DNA from: Phycisphaerales bacterium UBA2421
Lineage (GTDB): Bacteria > Planctomycetota > Phycisphaerae > Tepidisphaerales > Tepidisphaeraceae
DNA: 15,390 nucleotides
Direction: 5' to 3'
Assembly (NCBI GenBank): GCA_002343075.1
Contig: DDRH01000007.1
Location: 52,260 to 67,649, forward strand
Shown: piece after piece, positions 1 through 6,630 of the stretch
Numbering within the stretch: the first letter of the stretch is position 1
Layout of the letters: the number at the start of each line of letters is the position of its first letter
Position numbers and translations under genes: made by a program
Notes under the pieces: model-generated
What the model was told of the DNA's origin: nothing
Seen by the model: only the letters and a program-made list of their open reading frames with translations
The model's database searches: none

Positions 1-1
1 T

Positions 2-841
2 CGCGCGTCTTCAGATGCGCGGGCAGCGGCACGCCCAGCGGCGGGGGGGGGGGCGCGCCGCGGCGCGCGCGGGGGGCGGCGCCGGGGCGCGCGGGGGGGA
101 GAGAGAGCGGGCGCGGGGCGGGGCCCGGCGCGCGGGGCGCGGGCGGGCGGGGGGGCGGAGGCCCCGCCGCTGCCGGGCGACTTCCAGTACGCCGAGGTGC
201 TGCGCTGGCTGCGCGGGCGCCTCGACGACGACGACATCGTCTGCAACGGCGCCGGCAACTACTCGGTCTGGCTGCACCGCTACTTCCCGATCCGCCGCTT
301 CGGCACGCAGCTGGGCACGACCTCGGGGTCGATGGGCTACGGCCTGCCCGCGGCGCTGGGCGCGCAACTCGGGCGGCCCGATCAGACCGTCATCGATATC
401 GACGGCGACGGCAGCTATCAAATGACCCTCTACGAACTGGCCACGCTCGCCGAGTATGACATTCCGGTGAAGGTTGCGATTCTCAACAATCAGTTCCAGG
501 GCATGATCAAGCAGTGGCAGGATCTGTTCTACGAAAAACGCTACGTGGCGAGCGTGATGAAGAACCCCGACTTCGCAAAAATGGCCGAAGCCTTCGGCGT
601 GCGCGGCATCCGGTGTGAACATAAGTGCGATGTGCCCAAGGCGGTGAAAGAGATGCTGGAACATAAGGGGCCGGTCGTGGTCGATTTCTTTGTCGAACCA
701 AACGAACACGTCTACCCGATGGTGCCGGCGGGCAAGGGCCTGCACGAACAGGTGCTCGGCACGGTAGGAAAGGACGGCGGGCAAATCGAAGAACACCTGC
801 GACAATTCAGCGGCGGGCTGGATGAGGGGACGCTGGCGTAG
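2..841 (+). CDS. ilvB: Acetolactate synthase large subunit, C-terminal part (5' end outside window)
   Basis: This is the C-terminal, thiamine-diphosphate-binding domain of acetohydroxyacid synthase, the enzyme that joins pyruvate to pyruvate or 2-oxobutyrate at the start of branched-chain amino acid synthesis. The clear protein begins near 170 (PLPGDFQYAEVL) and runs to the TAG at 839-841. Visible signatures are GSMGYGLPAALGAQ, the ThDP/Mg motif GDG (codons 404-412) followed 24 residues later by NN, then GMIKQWQDLFYEKRY, which is typical of AHAS rather than of other ThDP enzymes, and VYPMVPAG near the C-terminus. The frame stays open back to base 2, but codons 2 to about 165 translate to Gly/Arg/Ala-rich nonsense, so that part cannot be trusted. 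An in-frame ATG at 197 lies inside the domain and is not a real start. The usual partner ilvN does not follow; a toxin-antitoxin pair does. Family call is firm; the exact AHAS isoform is not. Confidence 0.85.
   Translation, partial: RASSDARAAARPAAGGGARRGARGGRRRGARGGERAGAGRGPARGARAGGGAEAPPLPGDFQYAEVLRWLRGRLDDDDIVCNGAGNYSVWLHRYFPIRRFGTQLGTTSGSMGYGLPAALGAQLGRPDQTVIDIDGDGSYQMTLYELATLAEYDIPVKVAILNNQFQGMIKQWQDLFYEKRYVASVMKNPDFAKMAEAFGVRGIRCEHKCDVPKAVKEMLEHKGPVVVDFFVEPNEHVYPMVPAGKGLHEQVLGTVGKDGGQIEEHLRQFSGGLDEGTLA
17..170. other. Low-complexity G-rich tract without T
   Basis: The plus strand has no T between 17 and 170 and almost no A between 38 and 99. It contains G runs of up to 11 and GCGCG/GGGGC repeats, plus one short GAGAGAG. 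It falls where the ilvB linker should be, and its translation has no resemblance to the family. Composition returns to normal sharply at about 171. Most likely this is a base-calling or assembly error in a GC-rich stretch near a contig end; a genuine low-complexity linker is possible but less likely. Confidence 0.6.
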
Positions 842-880
842 AATGTCCTAAAATGCACAGTTGTTTGCGGCGGTCGGACG

Positions 881-1111
881 ATGACAAAACTTGAAGAAGC
901 GGTGATTGAAGCGGCGAAGCAGCTTCCGAAAAGGCTTCGGCGTAAACTGGCAGATGATTTGCTCAACGGCGAAACACCGCTATCGCCCGAGTGGATGACG
1001 GAGATTGACCGCCGACTTGCGGATATCGACTCGGGGAAGTCAAAAAGCTATCCATTTGATGCCGTCATGCGCAAGCTCGACGCTGAACTGGCAAAACGGT
1101 CAAAGTCATGA
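881..1111 (+). CDS. Addiction-module antitoxin (Unstab_antitox-like)
   Basis: A 76-residue charged, helical protein (MTKLEEAVIEAAKQLP start; a central LSPEWMTEIDRRL segment) that resembles the short 'putative addiction module component' antitoxins, Pfam Unstab_antitox. In that family a phrase of the type 'W..EI..R....D.G......' sits in the second half and the protein neutralises a ParE/RelE-like toxin encoded directly downstream. Here the stop codon overlaps the next start (ATGA at 1108-1111), the usual translational coupling of such pairs. The ATG at 881 has no clear Shine-Dalgarno sequence. The gene starts 39 bp after the ilvB stop and might be read through from it; I see no convincing promoter of its own. 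The antitoxin reading frame is intact even though the toxin is damaged. The family call rests on length, residue pattern and neighbour, not on a database search. Confidence 0.75.
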   Translation: MTKLEEAVIEAAKQLPKRLRRKLADDLLNGETPLSPEWMTEIDRRLADIDSGKSKSYPFDAVMRKLDAELAKRSKS

Positions 1112-1405
1112 GAGCCTCGATACGGCCAGATGCACTCCAGGAATTGTTTGAGGCGAGCTTCTTTTTGGAGGATGCCAGGGCAGGGTTGGGGCGGGCTTTT
1201 CGCGCGGAAATAGACTCGGCGGTGAAGGTGATATTGGAGGCTCCGCGGCGTTGGCCGCAGATTCGACCGGGCATTCATCGATATCGGGTGGGTCGATTTA
1301 AGTACTCGATCGTGTACCGGAGTAGTCAAAGCTGACTCGGTTGTGGATATCATTGCAGTCGCCCACCAACATCGCCGACCCAACTATTGGGCAAATCGAA
1401 CCTGA
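1108..1405 (+). pseudogene. ParE/RelE-family toxin, frameshifted near its C-terminus
   Basis: The frame opened by the ATG at 1108 gives 71 convincing toxin residues (ALQELFEASFFLEDARAGLG, then RYRVGRFKYSIVYR) and then stops at 1333-1335 after SSQS. Reading one base further on, from 1322, gives VVKADSVVDIIAVAHQHRRPNYW and a stop at 1403-1405. That tail is the normal ending of this toxin family (I-A-V-A-H-x-x-R-x-P-x-Y-W). Skipping one base at about 1321, within AGTAGT, would restore a 98-residue protein, the usual family length. ParE/RelE toxins target either gyrase or ribosome-bound mRNA; which one applies here cannot be told. The toxin as written lacks the last strand and its conserved residues and is probably inactive, unless the extra base is a sequencing error or the ribosome slips +1 here. 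Confidence 0.75.
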
Positions 1406-1436
1406 CGTAAGTTTCAGCTTCAAATGCGCGCTTACG
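1406..1436. terminator. Possible bidirectional terminator between convergent genes
   Basis: CGTAAG at 1406-1411 and CTTACG at 1431-1436 form a perfect 6-bp inverted repeat with a 19-base loop. It lies immediately after the restored toxin stop and 16 bp beyond the glgP stop on the other strand. The position between convergent genes suits a shared terminator, but the stem is short and there is no clear U-tract, so this is a weak call. Confidence 0.25.
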
Positions 1437-1452
1437 CCACCCTGCAAAATGC

Positions 1453-3555
1453 CTACCCATTCGCAGGCACATAGAACTCATCTGCGTAGTCGGCAACCAT
1501 GCGCGCCGTGCTGAACTGGTTACACACAGTTCGCATGGATTCCTTCATCATCGCGAGCCACGCCTTGGGCAGACCGGCTTTATCGCGCGCATAAAACCGC
1601 GGGATGACTTCGCGTTCCAGCAGGTCGTACAGGCTGCCGGCATCGTATGCATCCTGCTTCTTCTGATCGGCAAACTCTTTGCCGCCGATGGCCCAGCCGT
1701 TCTTGCCGTTGTAGGCTTCTGGCCACCAGCCGTCGAGGATGCTTAAGTTGACCCCGCCGTGGAGAGGCGGCTTCATGCCACTGGTGCCGCTGGCTTCCTG
1801 CGGGCGAAGGGGGTTGTTGAGCCAGACATCGACACCGCTGGTGAGCATACGGCCGACGTGCATGTCGTAGTCTTCTAGAATGACAACCTTGCCGATGAAC
1901 TGTTGCGCGTACGCGTGTCGGTAAATCTCCTGCGCAAACTGCTGCCCACCCATGTCCGCAGGATGAGCTTTGCCGGCAAAGACGATTTGCATCGGTCGTT
2001 TCTCATCGCCCAGGATTCTCGCTAAACGCTTGGCATTGCTAAAGATAAGAGGAGCGCGCTTGTATGTGGCAAACCGCCTGGCGAAGCCGATGGTGAGGGT
2101 GTCGGGGTTAAAGGTCTCATGGGCTGCAGCGAGCATGGAAACATCGCCGTGCGCGCGGGCGATCTGGTCGGCCAGCCGCGTGCGGATGAACTGAATCAGC
2201 CGCGATCGCAGCATCCGGCGGGCGGCCCAAAGCTCGGCGTCGGGAATCTTGCCTGCGTTCTTCCACCAGTCGTCCTTCGGGCCTGCGCCGTTCCATTTTG
2301 GCTTGAGATACTTGTCGTAGACGGCGCGCATCTCCGGTGCCAGCCAGGTTTCTGAGTGAATGCCGTTGGTAATCGAGCCAATGGGAACTTTTGCGTGTGC
2401 GTCGGCGGTAAGGCCGTACATTTTGGTCCACATGCGCCGGCTTGTGTCGCCGTGCAGCGCCGCCACGCCGTTGCAGTGGCGGCTGAGCTTGAGCGCCAGC
2501 ACGGTCATGCAATAGGGTTCGTTCTTGTCCGATTCATCTTCGCGCCCGCTGGCGAGCAATTCCTGGTTGTTGATGCCGAGCGCCTTGGCGTAACTGCCGA
2601 TGTATTTCAGTGTCAACGTCGCATCAAACCGATCGTTCCCCGCTGGCACGGGTGTGTGGGTGGTGAATACGCTGCTGGCGCGCACCTGGCGGATGGCGGA
2701 TTTCATGTCGCTGCCCCGTGCGACAAACCGCCGGACGCGCTCGAGTGCCGCAAACGCCGCGTGGCCTTCATTCATATGAAAAACGGTGGCCTTGAGCCCA
2801 AGTGCATCGAGCGCCATCGTCCCGCCGACACCCAGCAGCATTTCCTGTCGAATGCGATACTCACGGTCCCCGCCGTAGAGGTGGCGGGTGAGCTTGCGGT
2901 CTTCGGCGTGGTTGCCTTCGACATCCGTGTCCATCGAGTAGATCGCGGCACGCCCAATCGTCTGCTTCCAGATCCTGGCCTTCACATCGCGCGAGCCAAT
3001 CCGCAGCTTGATCGATTTCCCCGTATCGGTGATCGGCAGGTCGGCAAAATCCAGCTCGGGGTAGATGACGCGCGTCGAACCATCCGTGGCGAATTCCTGC
3101 GTGTAGTAACCCGCGCGATACAGCAATCCGATGCCCACGAGCGGCAAGCCGAGATCGCTCGCGCTCTTGATGTGGTCGCCGGCAAGCACACCAAGACCGC
3201 CGGAATATTGTTGCAACGATTCATGAATCGCATATTCGGCACAAAAATACGCGACGAGCATCCCCCTGGTCTTCTTGCCATATGTACGATCAAACCAGGT
3301 CTTGCTGCTGAGGTAAGCCGCCAGTGATTTCTCGACGCGATCGAGATGTGCCGCGAACGCCGGATCGCGGCCGATCCAGCCGCGCCGCTCGGGCGAGAGC
3401 AGCCGCAGCGTGCGCAGCGGGCCGCGGCGCGTCGCCACCCACAACGGCGGGTCCATCGACTCAAACAACGCCTGCGCGTCGGGGTTCCAGCTCCACCACA
3501 GATTCCGCGCGAGAGATGCTACGCGATCAAAAACGCTTGCTTTGTTTTTCGCCAT
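1453..3555 (-). CDS. glgP: Alpha-glucan (maltodextrin/glycogen) phosphorylase
   Basis: A cytoplasmic GT35 phosphorylase that splits alpha-1,4-glucans with phosphate to give glucose-1-phosphate. The 700-residue protein has the N-terminal segment of the short 'alpha-glucan family phosphorylase' group (LARNLWWSWNPDAQALF, about residues 15-31), then FCAEYAIHESLQQYSGGLG (104-122), FHMNEGHAAF (259-268) and TTHTPVPAGNDRF (298-310). The pyridoxal-phosphate signature EASGTSGMK is at 587-595, with Lys595 the expected PLP Schiff-base residue. The frame extends upstream to a TTG at 3579, but I prefer the ATG at 3555: AGGGT at 3561-3565 sits five bases before it, and the protein then begins MAKNKASVFD, as relatives do. 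It is shorter than the E. coli MalP/GlgP type. It lies 93 bp downstream of malQ on the same strand, so the pair is probably co-transcribed and acts in sequence on maltodextrins. Confidence 0.92.
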   Translation of the reverse strand: MAKNKASVFDRVASLARNLWWSWNPDAQALFESMDPPLWVATRRGPLRTLRLLSPERRGWIGRDPAFAAHLDRVEKSLAAYLSSKTWFDRTYGKKTRGMLVAYFCAEYAIHESLQQYSGGLGVLAGDHIKSASDLGLPLVGIGLLYRAGYYTQEFATDGSTRVIYPELDFADLPITDTGKSIKLRIGSRDVKARIWKQTIGRAAIYSMDTDVEGNHAEDRKLTRHLYGGDREYRIRQEMLLGVGGTMALDALGLKATVFHMNEGHAAFAALERVRRFVARGSDMKSAIRQVRASSVFTTHTPVPAGNDRFDATLTLKYIGSYAKALGINNQELLASGREDESDKNEPYCMTVLALKLSRHCNGVAALHGDTSRRMWTKMYGLTADAHAKVPIGSITNGIHSETWLAPEMRAVYDKYLKPKWNGAGPKDDWWKNAGKIPDAELWAARRMLRSRLIQFIRTRLADQIARAHGDVSMLAAAHETFNPDTLTIGFARRFATYKRAPLIFSNAKRLARILGDEKRPMQIVFAGKAHPADMGGQQFAQEIYRHAYAQQFIGKVVILEDYDMHVGRMLTSGVDVWLNNPLRPQEASGTSGMKPPLHGGVNLSILDGWWPEAYNGKNGWAIGGKEFADQKKQDAYDAGSLYDLLEREVIPRFYARDKAGLPKAWLAMMKESMRTVCNQFSTARMVADYADEFYVPANG

Positions 3556-3648
3556 TACCAACCCTGATTCTGAACCCAAAGCTATGAAGAGCGAGAAAGC
3601 TCGTACAGTCTTTCACTGCTTTGTGTTCTTAATGCCCTTCGTGATTCA
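3556..3648. other. malQ-glgP intergenic spacer with a possible decayed dispersed repeat
   Basis: The 93 bp between malQ and glgP carry the glgP Shine-Dalgarno (AGGGT, minus strand, 3561-3565) and, at about 3618-3648, a TTTGTGTTCTT / CCCTTCGTGATTCAT phrase. This resembles the CACGAAG-type intergenic repeat that I recall as common in planctomycete and verrucomicrobial genomes. I see no strong terminator or promoter, in line with malQ and glgP forming one transcript. The repeat assignment is from memory of similar sequences and needs a genome-wide count. Confidence 0.3.
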
Positions 3649-5187
3649 TCACTGGACCCGTTCAAAGTCCTCACACATCGTCCGCAACATTGCGGCGTGT
3701 TCTTTCTTCAGCGCGCCGGGCTTCATGCGCCATTCCCAGTTATCGACTACCGTCCCGGGGACGTTCATTCTCGCCTCTCCGCCCAACCCAAGAATGTCCT
3801 GCACGGGAAAGATCGCGGTGTGCGCGCGGCTGGCCATGACGGTGCGAATCAGGTCCCAGTGCATGTTCGTGCCGTCGCCATTGGTATTGGCATATCGCTG
3901 CATGAGGGCAAACTCGGCCCGCGCCTTGCGGCTGCGCCGCCCCGCCGTCTCGACCTTATCGAAATAGCCTCGAATCGTGTCGTTGTCGTGCGTGCCGGTA
4001 TAAAAAACACTCGCCGCCGACTGATTGTGGGGCATATGATCGCAACCCCCGCCAAAGCCGAACTGCAACACTTTCATGCTCGGGAAGCCAAACTCGTCGC
4101 GAAGCCTGCTCGCGCCCACCGTCACGGCACCGAGATCTTCGGCAATAATCGGGGGCTGGCCCAGTCGCTTGCGGACGGCGGTGAACAACTCACGGCCTGG
4201 GGTCTTCACCCATTTGCCCACGCGAGCGGTTAGCTGGTCGGCTGGAATCTGCCAGGTGCGGTAAAAGCCCAGAAAGTGATCGATTCGCACGCCATCAAAG
4301 AGGCGCAGCGTTTCGGCGAACCGCTTTACCCACCAGGCAAAGCCTTCCTGCTGATGCCGGCGCCAGTCATAGTGAGGATGCCCCCACCGCTGCCCGTCTG
4401 CGTTAAAAAAATCGGGCGGGCAGCCACTGACCACTCTGGGTGCGCCCTCGCGATCGAGTACGAACAAGTCGCGCCGCGCCCAGACATCGGCTGAGTCGTA
4501 AGCAATGAAAATCGGAATGTCTCCGATCAGCCCGACGCCTTTTTTATTGGCGTACGCCTTTAACGCCGACCACTGCTTATCAAAAATGTACTGCTGAAAC
4601 TGATGAAATCGCACCTCGTCTGCCAACACCCGCCGGGCATCGGCCAGCGCCGAAGGTTCGTGAAGCCGAAGATCGCGGGCCCAGAGGTTCCACGGCTTCC
4701 CGCCGTGCGCTTCCTGCAGGGCACTGAAAAGGGCAAAATCATCCAGCCAACCAGAATGCTTGCGGATGAACCGGTTCAGTGCTGCGTTTGCACCCGATTT
4801 GTACTTAAACCGCTCGTAAGCAACCCGCAGCCGTTCGGCACGATAGGGCACAACCGCCTGGAAGATCAGTTTTGCATCGCGGAAAGCAGTCGAAGGGAGC
4901 AACTCGCTTTTTCGGAGAAGCCCCTCTTTGACCAACTGATCGAGACTGATTAACCACGGACTGCCCGCGAAAGTGCTGTTGCAGGAGTAAGGAGAAAAGC
5001 CATCGCCCGGGGGGTTGACCGGCAGCATCTGCCACCACCGCTGACCCGCGGCGCTGAGGAAATCGACGAAATCGTAAGCCGCCCGCCCCAAATCGCCGCT
5101 GCCGTGGCGGCCGGGGAGCGAGGTAATGTGCATCAGCACGCCGCACGACCGGCGGTTGAAGGTAAATGGCTGCTTGACGGCTTTCAT
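3649..5187 (-). CDS. malQ: 4-alpha-glucanotransferase (amylomaltase, GH77)
   Basis: A 512-residue cytoplasmic GH77 enzyme that transfers maltosyl and longer units between alpha-1,4-glucans, turning short maltodextrins into longer chains that phosphorylase can use, plus glucose. The length matches the compact bacterial amylomaltase type. Visible signatures are HITSLPGRHGSGDLG (20-34), LPVNPPGDGFSPYSCNS (55-71), IGDIPIFIAYDSADVW (221-236), the nucleophile Asp303 in DGVRIDHFLGFYRTWQIP, the acid/base Glu350 in PIIAEDLG, and the third catalytic Asp401 in GTHDNDT. All three catalytic carboxylates are present. The ATG at 5187 gives the normal N-terminus; only a weak GGGA lies upstream. A sigma70-like promoter candidate is at 5225-5252. 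glgP follows 93 bp downstream on the same strand, the classic MalQ-phosphorylase pairing. Confidence 0.95.
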   Translation of the reverse strand: MKAVKQPFTFNRRSCGVLMHITSLPGRHGSGDLGRAAYDFVDFLSAAGQRWWQMLPVNPPGDGFSPYSCNSTFAGSPWLISLDQLVKEGLLRKSELLPSTAFRDAKLIFQAVVPYRAERLRVAYERFKYKSGANAALNRFIRKHSGWLDDFALFSALQEAHGGKPWNLWARDLRLHEPSALADARRVLADEVRFHQFQQYIFDKQWSALKAYANKKGVGLIGDIPIFIAYDSADVWARRDLFVLDREGAPRVVSGCPPDFFNADGQRWGHPHYDWRRHQQEGFAWWVKRFAETLRLFDGVRIDHFLGFYRTWQIPADQLTARVGKWVKTPGRELFTAVRKRLGQPPIIAEDLGAVTVGASRLRDEFGFPSMKVLQFGFGGGCDHMPHNQSAASVFYTGTHDNDTIRGYFDKVETAGRRSRKARAEFALMQRYANTNGDGTNMHWDLIRTVMASRAHTAIFPVQDILGLGGEARMNVPGTVVDNWEWRMKPGALKKEHAAMLRTMCEDFERVQ

Positions 5188-5224
5188 GAATCATCCCGCG
5201 GCACTCGGCCACGATCGGCGGTGC

Positions 5225-5252
5225 AGTATGCGGTTCTGGCTTGTGACGTCAA
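5225..5252 (-). promoter_or_regulatory. Candidate promoter for malQ-glgP
   Basis: On the minus strand TTGACG (5252-5247), a 16-base spacer and CATACT (5230-5225) form a sigma70-like promoter matching 5/6 and 4/6 consensus bases. Transcription would begin near 5218 and leave a leader of about 30 nt before the malQ ATG at 5187. The perfect 8-bp palindrome TGACGTCA (5244-5251) overlaps the -35 element. Such matches arise by chance, so this is tentative. Confidence 0.35.
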
Positions 5253-5393
5253 TCGGAGACAAACACCGATGTTGGGAGTCACTGACTTGCACTTCCGGTT
5301 CAAGTCGTCTTTGTGGTGCGCGGTGTTGCGATTTCTCCAAGGCACGGGCTGGATTGAAGCCATGTTGTGGCATTCGGCGCACAAACCGCTCAC
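5253..5393. other. Intergenic stretch without recognised features
   Basis: This is the middle of the 248-bp gap between malQ and the pseudopilin gene. Short frames exist on both strands, but none has a recognisable protein, a ribosome site or codon use that stands out. Apart from the malQ promoter candidate on one side and an inverted repeat on the other I see nothing here. Confidence 0.5.
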
Positions 5394-5437
5394 AAGTGCA
5401 TCAGGGATGACCTCTCGAAGTCTTGCAAAATGCACTT
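5394..5437 (-). terminator. Inverted repeat at the pseudopilin stop codon, possible terminator
   Basis: AAGTGCAT (5394-5401) and ATGCACTT (5430-5437) are a perfect 8-bp inverted repeat. The 28-base interior holds a second, imperfect stem (GACCTC...GAAGTC, about 5410-5423). The outer arm overlaps the TAA stop (5436-5438) of the pseudopilin gene, so the RNA could fold right at the end of that reading frame. There is no U-tract, so a processing or stability hairpin is as likely as intrinsic termination. Confidence 0.35.
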
Positions 5438-6425
5438 ACCACTTGTACGGGCTGACTCGAACTTTCTTCAGGTCATCCTGCAGCATCGTTTCGGCATGAC
5501 CATCGGCGAAGGCCACATTCAGCTTGCCGTTGCGCCAACTGTTTCCCACCCGCTTGCCGCCGTGGCGGTCGAAGGGGAGACGCTTGGTGCGGTTGACATA
5601 CTCCATGGTCCCCTGCACGTCATCGGTGATTGCCGCCGCGCCCGGAATTCGCGGTGGGCTCAGATCGAAATCGTCGGTTGAAAATGCCAACTCATCAGAC
5701 ATGCGCATGAGCTTGTTGGATGTTGGATTACCAACAACCTGCGCAACATCCTGCATCGGTCTAACACCCATATCAGCAAACAGCGCGGTTTCGGCAGCCC
5801 GATTGACCTTGTTCAGCCGCGCGCCCAGCGGAATCGTCGCGGGCCGGCCGGGGCCTTGGTACACGCCGAGAACGGTATTGTAGTTGTAGTAGCCCTGCCC
5901 GTTGCCGGGATCGATGCCGCACGCAATGTCGGCGTTGATGCCATAGCTCGCCGGAACATAGTCGGCGGTGTTTGAAAGGCCGATGTTTACCGTGATTCGA
6001 TAACCCGGCTTGGTGTCCTCCTGGAAGGAATCACTCGGGCACTTGTAAACGTCACGCTTTCCGGGGGAATCCTTAAAAATCTTATCAATGCTGGTCTTGT
6101 CGCCAAGATAGGGGAGTAACGCCGAAGCCCAGTCGAGCGGCACCAGATTGTTCCCACCGTCGCGGTACCAGATGAACTTGGACTTTGATGGATCGAGGAT
6201 GGTCGCGCGCTCTTTCTCGCCCACCAACTGAATAAAGCCGTTGCGTTCGGTCGCCTGCACCCTTGCCGCGGTGGCGAGCTGGCGCAGGTTGGAGAGGCAC
6301 TTTACGGTGTTGGCAGCACCCTTTGCGCGCCCGAGTGCGGGCAGCAGGATGCTGATCAACAGCGCGATAATGCCAATGACGACAAGGAGTTCGACGAGTG
6401 TGAATGCCGCCCGACGGTGGGTCAT
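5436..6425 (-). CDS. Pseudopilin-like protein (prepilin-type N-terminus, DUF1559/H-X9-DG-like)
   Basis: A 329-residue protein with a type IV pilin/type II secretion leader: MTHRRAA, then FTLVELLVVIGIIALLISILLPAL as the membrane helix, with the cleavage site before Phe and the conserved Glu at +5. Ala rather than Gly precedes the cleavage site, which is common in planctomycetes. The helix is followed by GRAKGAANTVKCLSNLRQLATAAR, the usual next segment of this large family. The C-terminus has RHGG...NVAFADGHAETM, related to the H-X9-DG ending of processing-associated pseudopilins. The frame extends to 6458, but the ATG at 6425 is chosen: AGGTG at 6431-6435 precedes it by five bases and it gives the standard short leader. 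Specific function is unknown; by family it is a minor pilin or pseudopilin of a secretion or surface system. Its position between malQ and secreted amylases suggests a role tied to starch use, which is inference. Confidence 0.88.
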   Translation of the reverse strand: MTHRRAAFTLVELLVVIGIIALLISILLPALGRAKGAANTVKCLSNLRQLATAARVQATERNGFIQLVGEKERATILDPSKSKFIWYRDGGNNLVPLDWASALLPYLGDKTSIDKIFKDSPGKRDVYKCPSDSFQEDTKPGYRITVNIGLSNTADYVPASYGINADIACGIDPGNGQGYYNYNTVLGVYQGPGRPATIPLGARLNKVNRAAETALFADMGVRPMQDVAQVVGNPTSNKLMRMSDELAFSTDDFDLSPPRIPGAAAITDDVQGTMEYVNRTKRLPFDRHGGKRVGNSWRNGKLNVAFADGHAETMLQDDLKKVRVSPYKW

Positions 6426-6468
6426 GGGTGCACCTAAAATGGTTTGAACCAGTGACATTTCATCGGGA

Positions 6469-6488
6469 GAAGCGTCCGCTGGCGCTTC
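6469..6488 (-). other. Hairpin in the pseudopilin mRNA leader
   Basis: GAAGCG (6469-6474) and CGCTTC (6483-6488) pair perfectly around an 8-base loop, inside the roughly 110-nt leader expected if transcription starts near 6534. It lies about 45 bp upstream of the ATG, so it does not cover the ribosome site. It could stabilise the transcript, or it could be chance. Confidence 0.3.
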
Positions 6489-6513
6489 GAGGAACAGGCC
6501 CGACGAAGATTGC

Positions 6514-6525
6514 TTAACCGGTTAA
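6514..6525. promoter_or_regulatory. LacI-family-type operator palindrome
   Basis: TTAACCGGTTAA is a perfect 12-bp palindrome with a central CG, the symmetry expected of LacI/GalR-family operators. It sits about 15 bp downstream of the candidate -10 of the pseudopilin promoter, where a bound repressor would block transcription. No LacI-family gene is present in the window. The identification rests on palindrome form and position only. Confidence 0.5.
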
Positions 6526-6540
6526 CTATCCGCCTTTTGA

Positions 6541-6568
6541 ATTCTATCGCTCAGCCCGGCTAAATCAA
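6541..6568 (-). promoter_or_regulatory. Candidate promoter for the pseudopilin gene
   Basis: On the minus strand TTGATT (6568-6563), a 16-base spacer and TAGAAT (6546-6541) make a good sigma70-like promoter. The predicted start is near 6534, with the TTAACCGGTTAA palindrome centred about 14 bp further downstream and the ATG at 6425. The coincidence of promoter and operator supports both. Confidence 0.5.
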
Positions 6569-6604
6569 CTTAAATCGCCGGAGTGAACTTTGCATAATGT
6601 CAAC

Positions 6605-6628
6605 GCCCGTTGAACCGTTCAACCGGGC
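6605..6628 (-). terminator. Stem-loop after the last GH13 gene, probable terminator
   Basis: GCCCG-TTGAA (6605-6614) pairs with TTCAA-CGGGC (6618-6628) around the loop CCG, with one bulged C at 6623: a 10-bp stem beginning three bases past the TGA stop of the GH13 gene at 6631. On the minus strand it is preceded by GAAA and followed by GTTGACATTATG, which is only modestly U-rich. Position and stem strength suit termination of the GH13 operon before the pseudopilin promoter. Confidence 0.55.
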
Positions 6629-6630
6629 TT

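Noticed and set aside
11..805. 264-codon minus-strand frame covering the ilvB region
   Set aside because: The plus strand encodes a clear ThDP domain; the minus-strand frame becomes Arg/Pro/Ala low complexity opposite the abnormal G-rich tract.
2356..3327. 323-codon open frame on the plus strand opposite glgP
   Set aside because: It lies wholly antisense to a confidently identified phosphorylase, and its translation is His/Val/Arg-rich without motifs. Long antisense frames are expected in GC-rich coding DNA.
4767..4778. TGAACCGGTTCA palindrome, similar to the LacI-like operator
   Set aside because: It lies deep inside malQ coding sequence and is explained by the codons there; without a second linked site it is more likely chance than an auxiliary operator.
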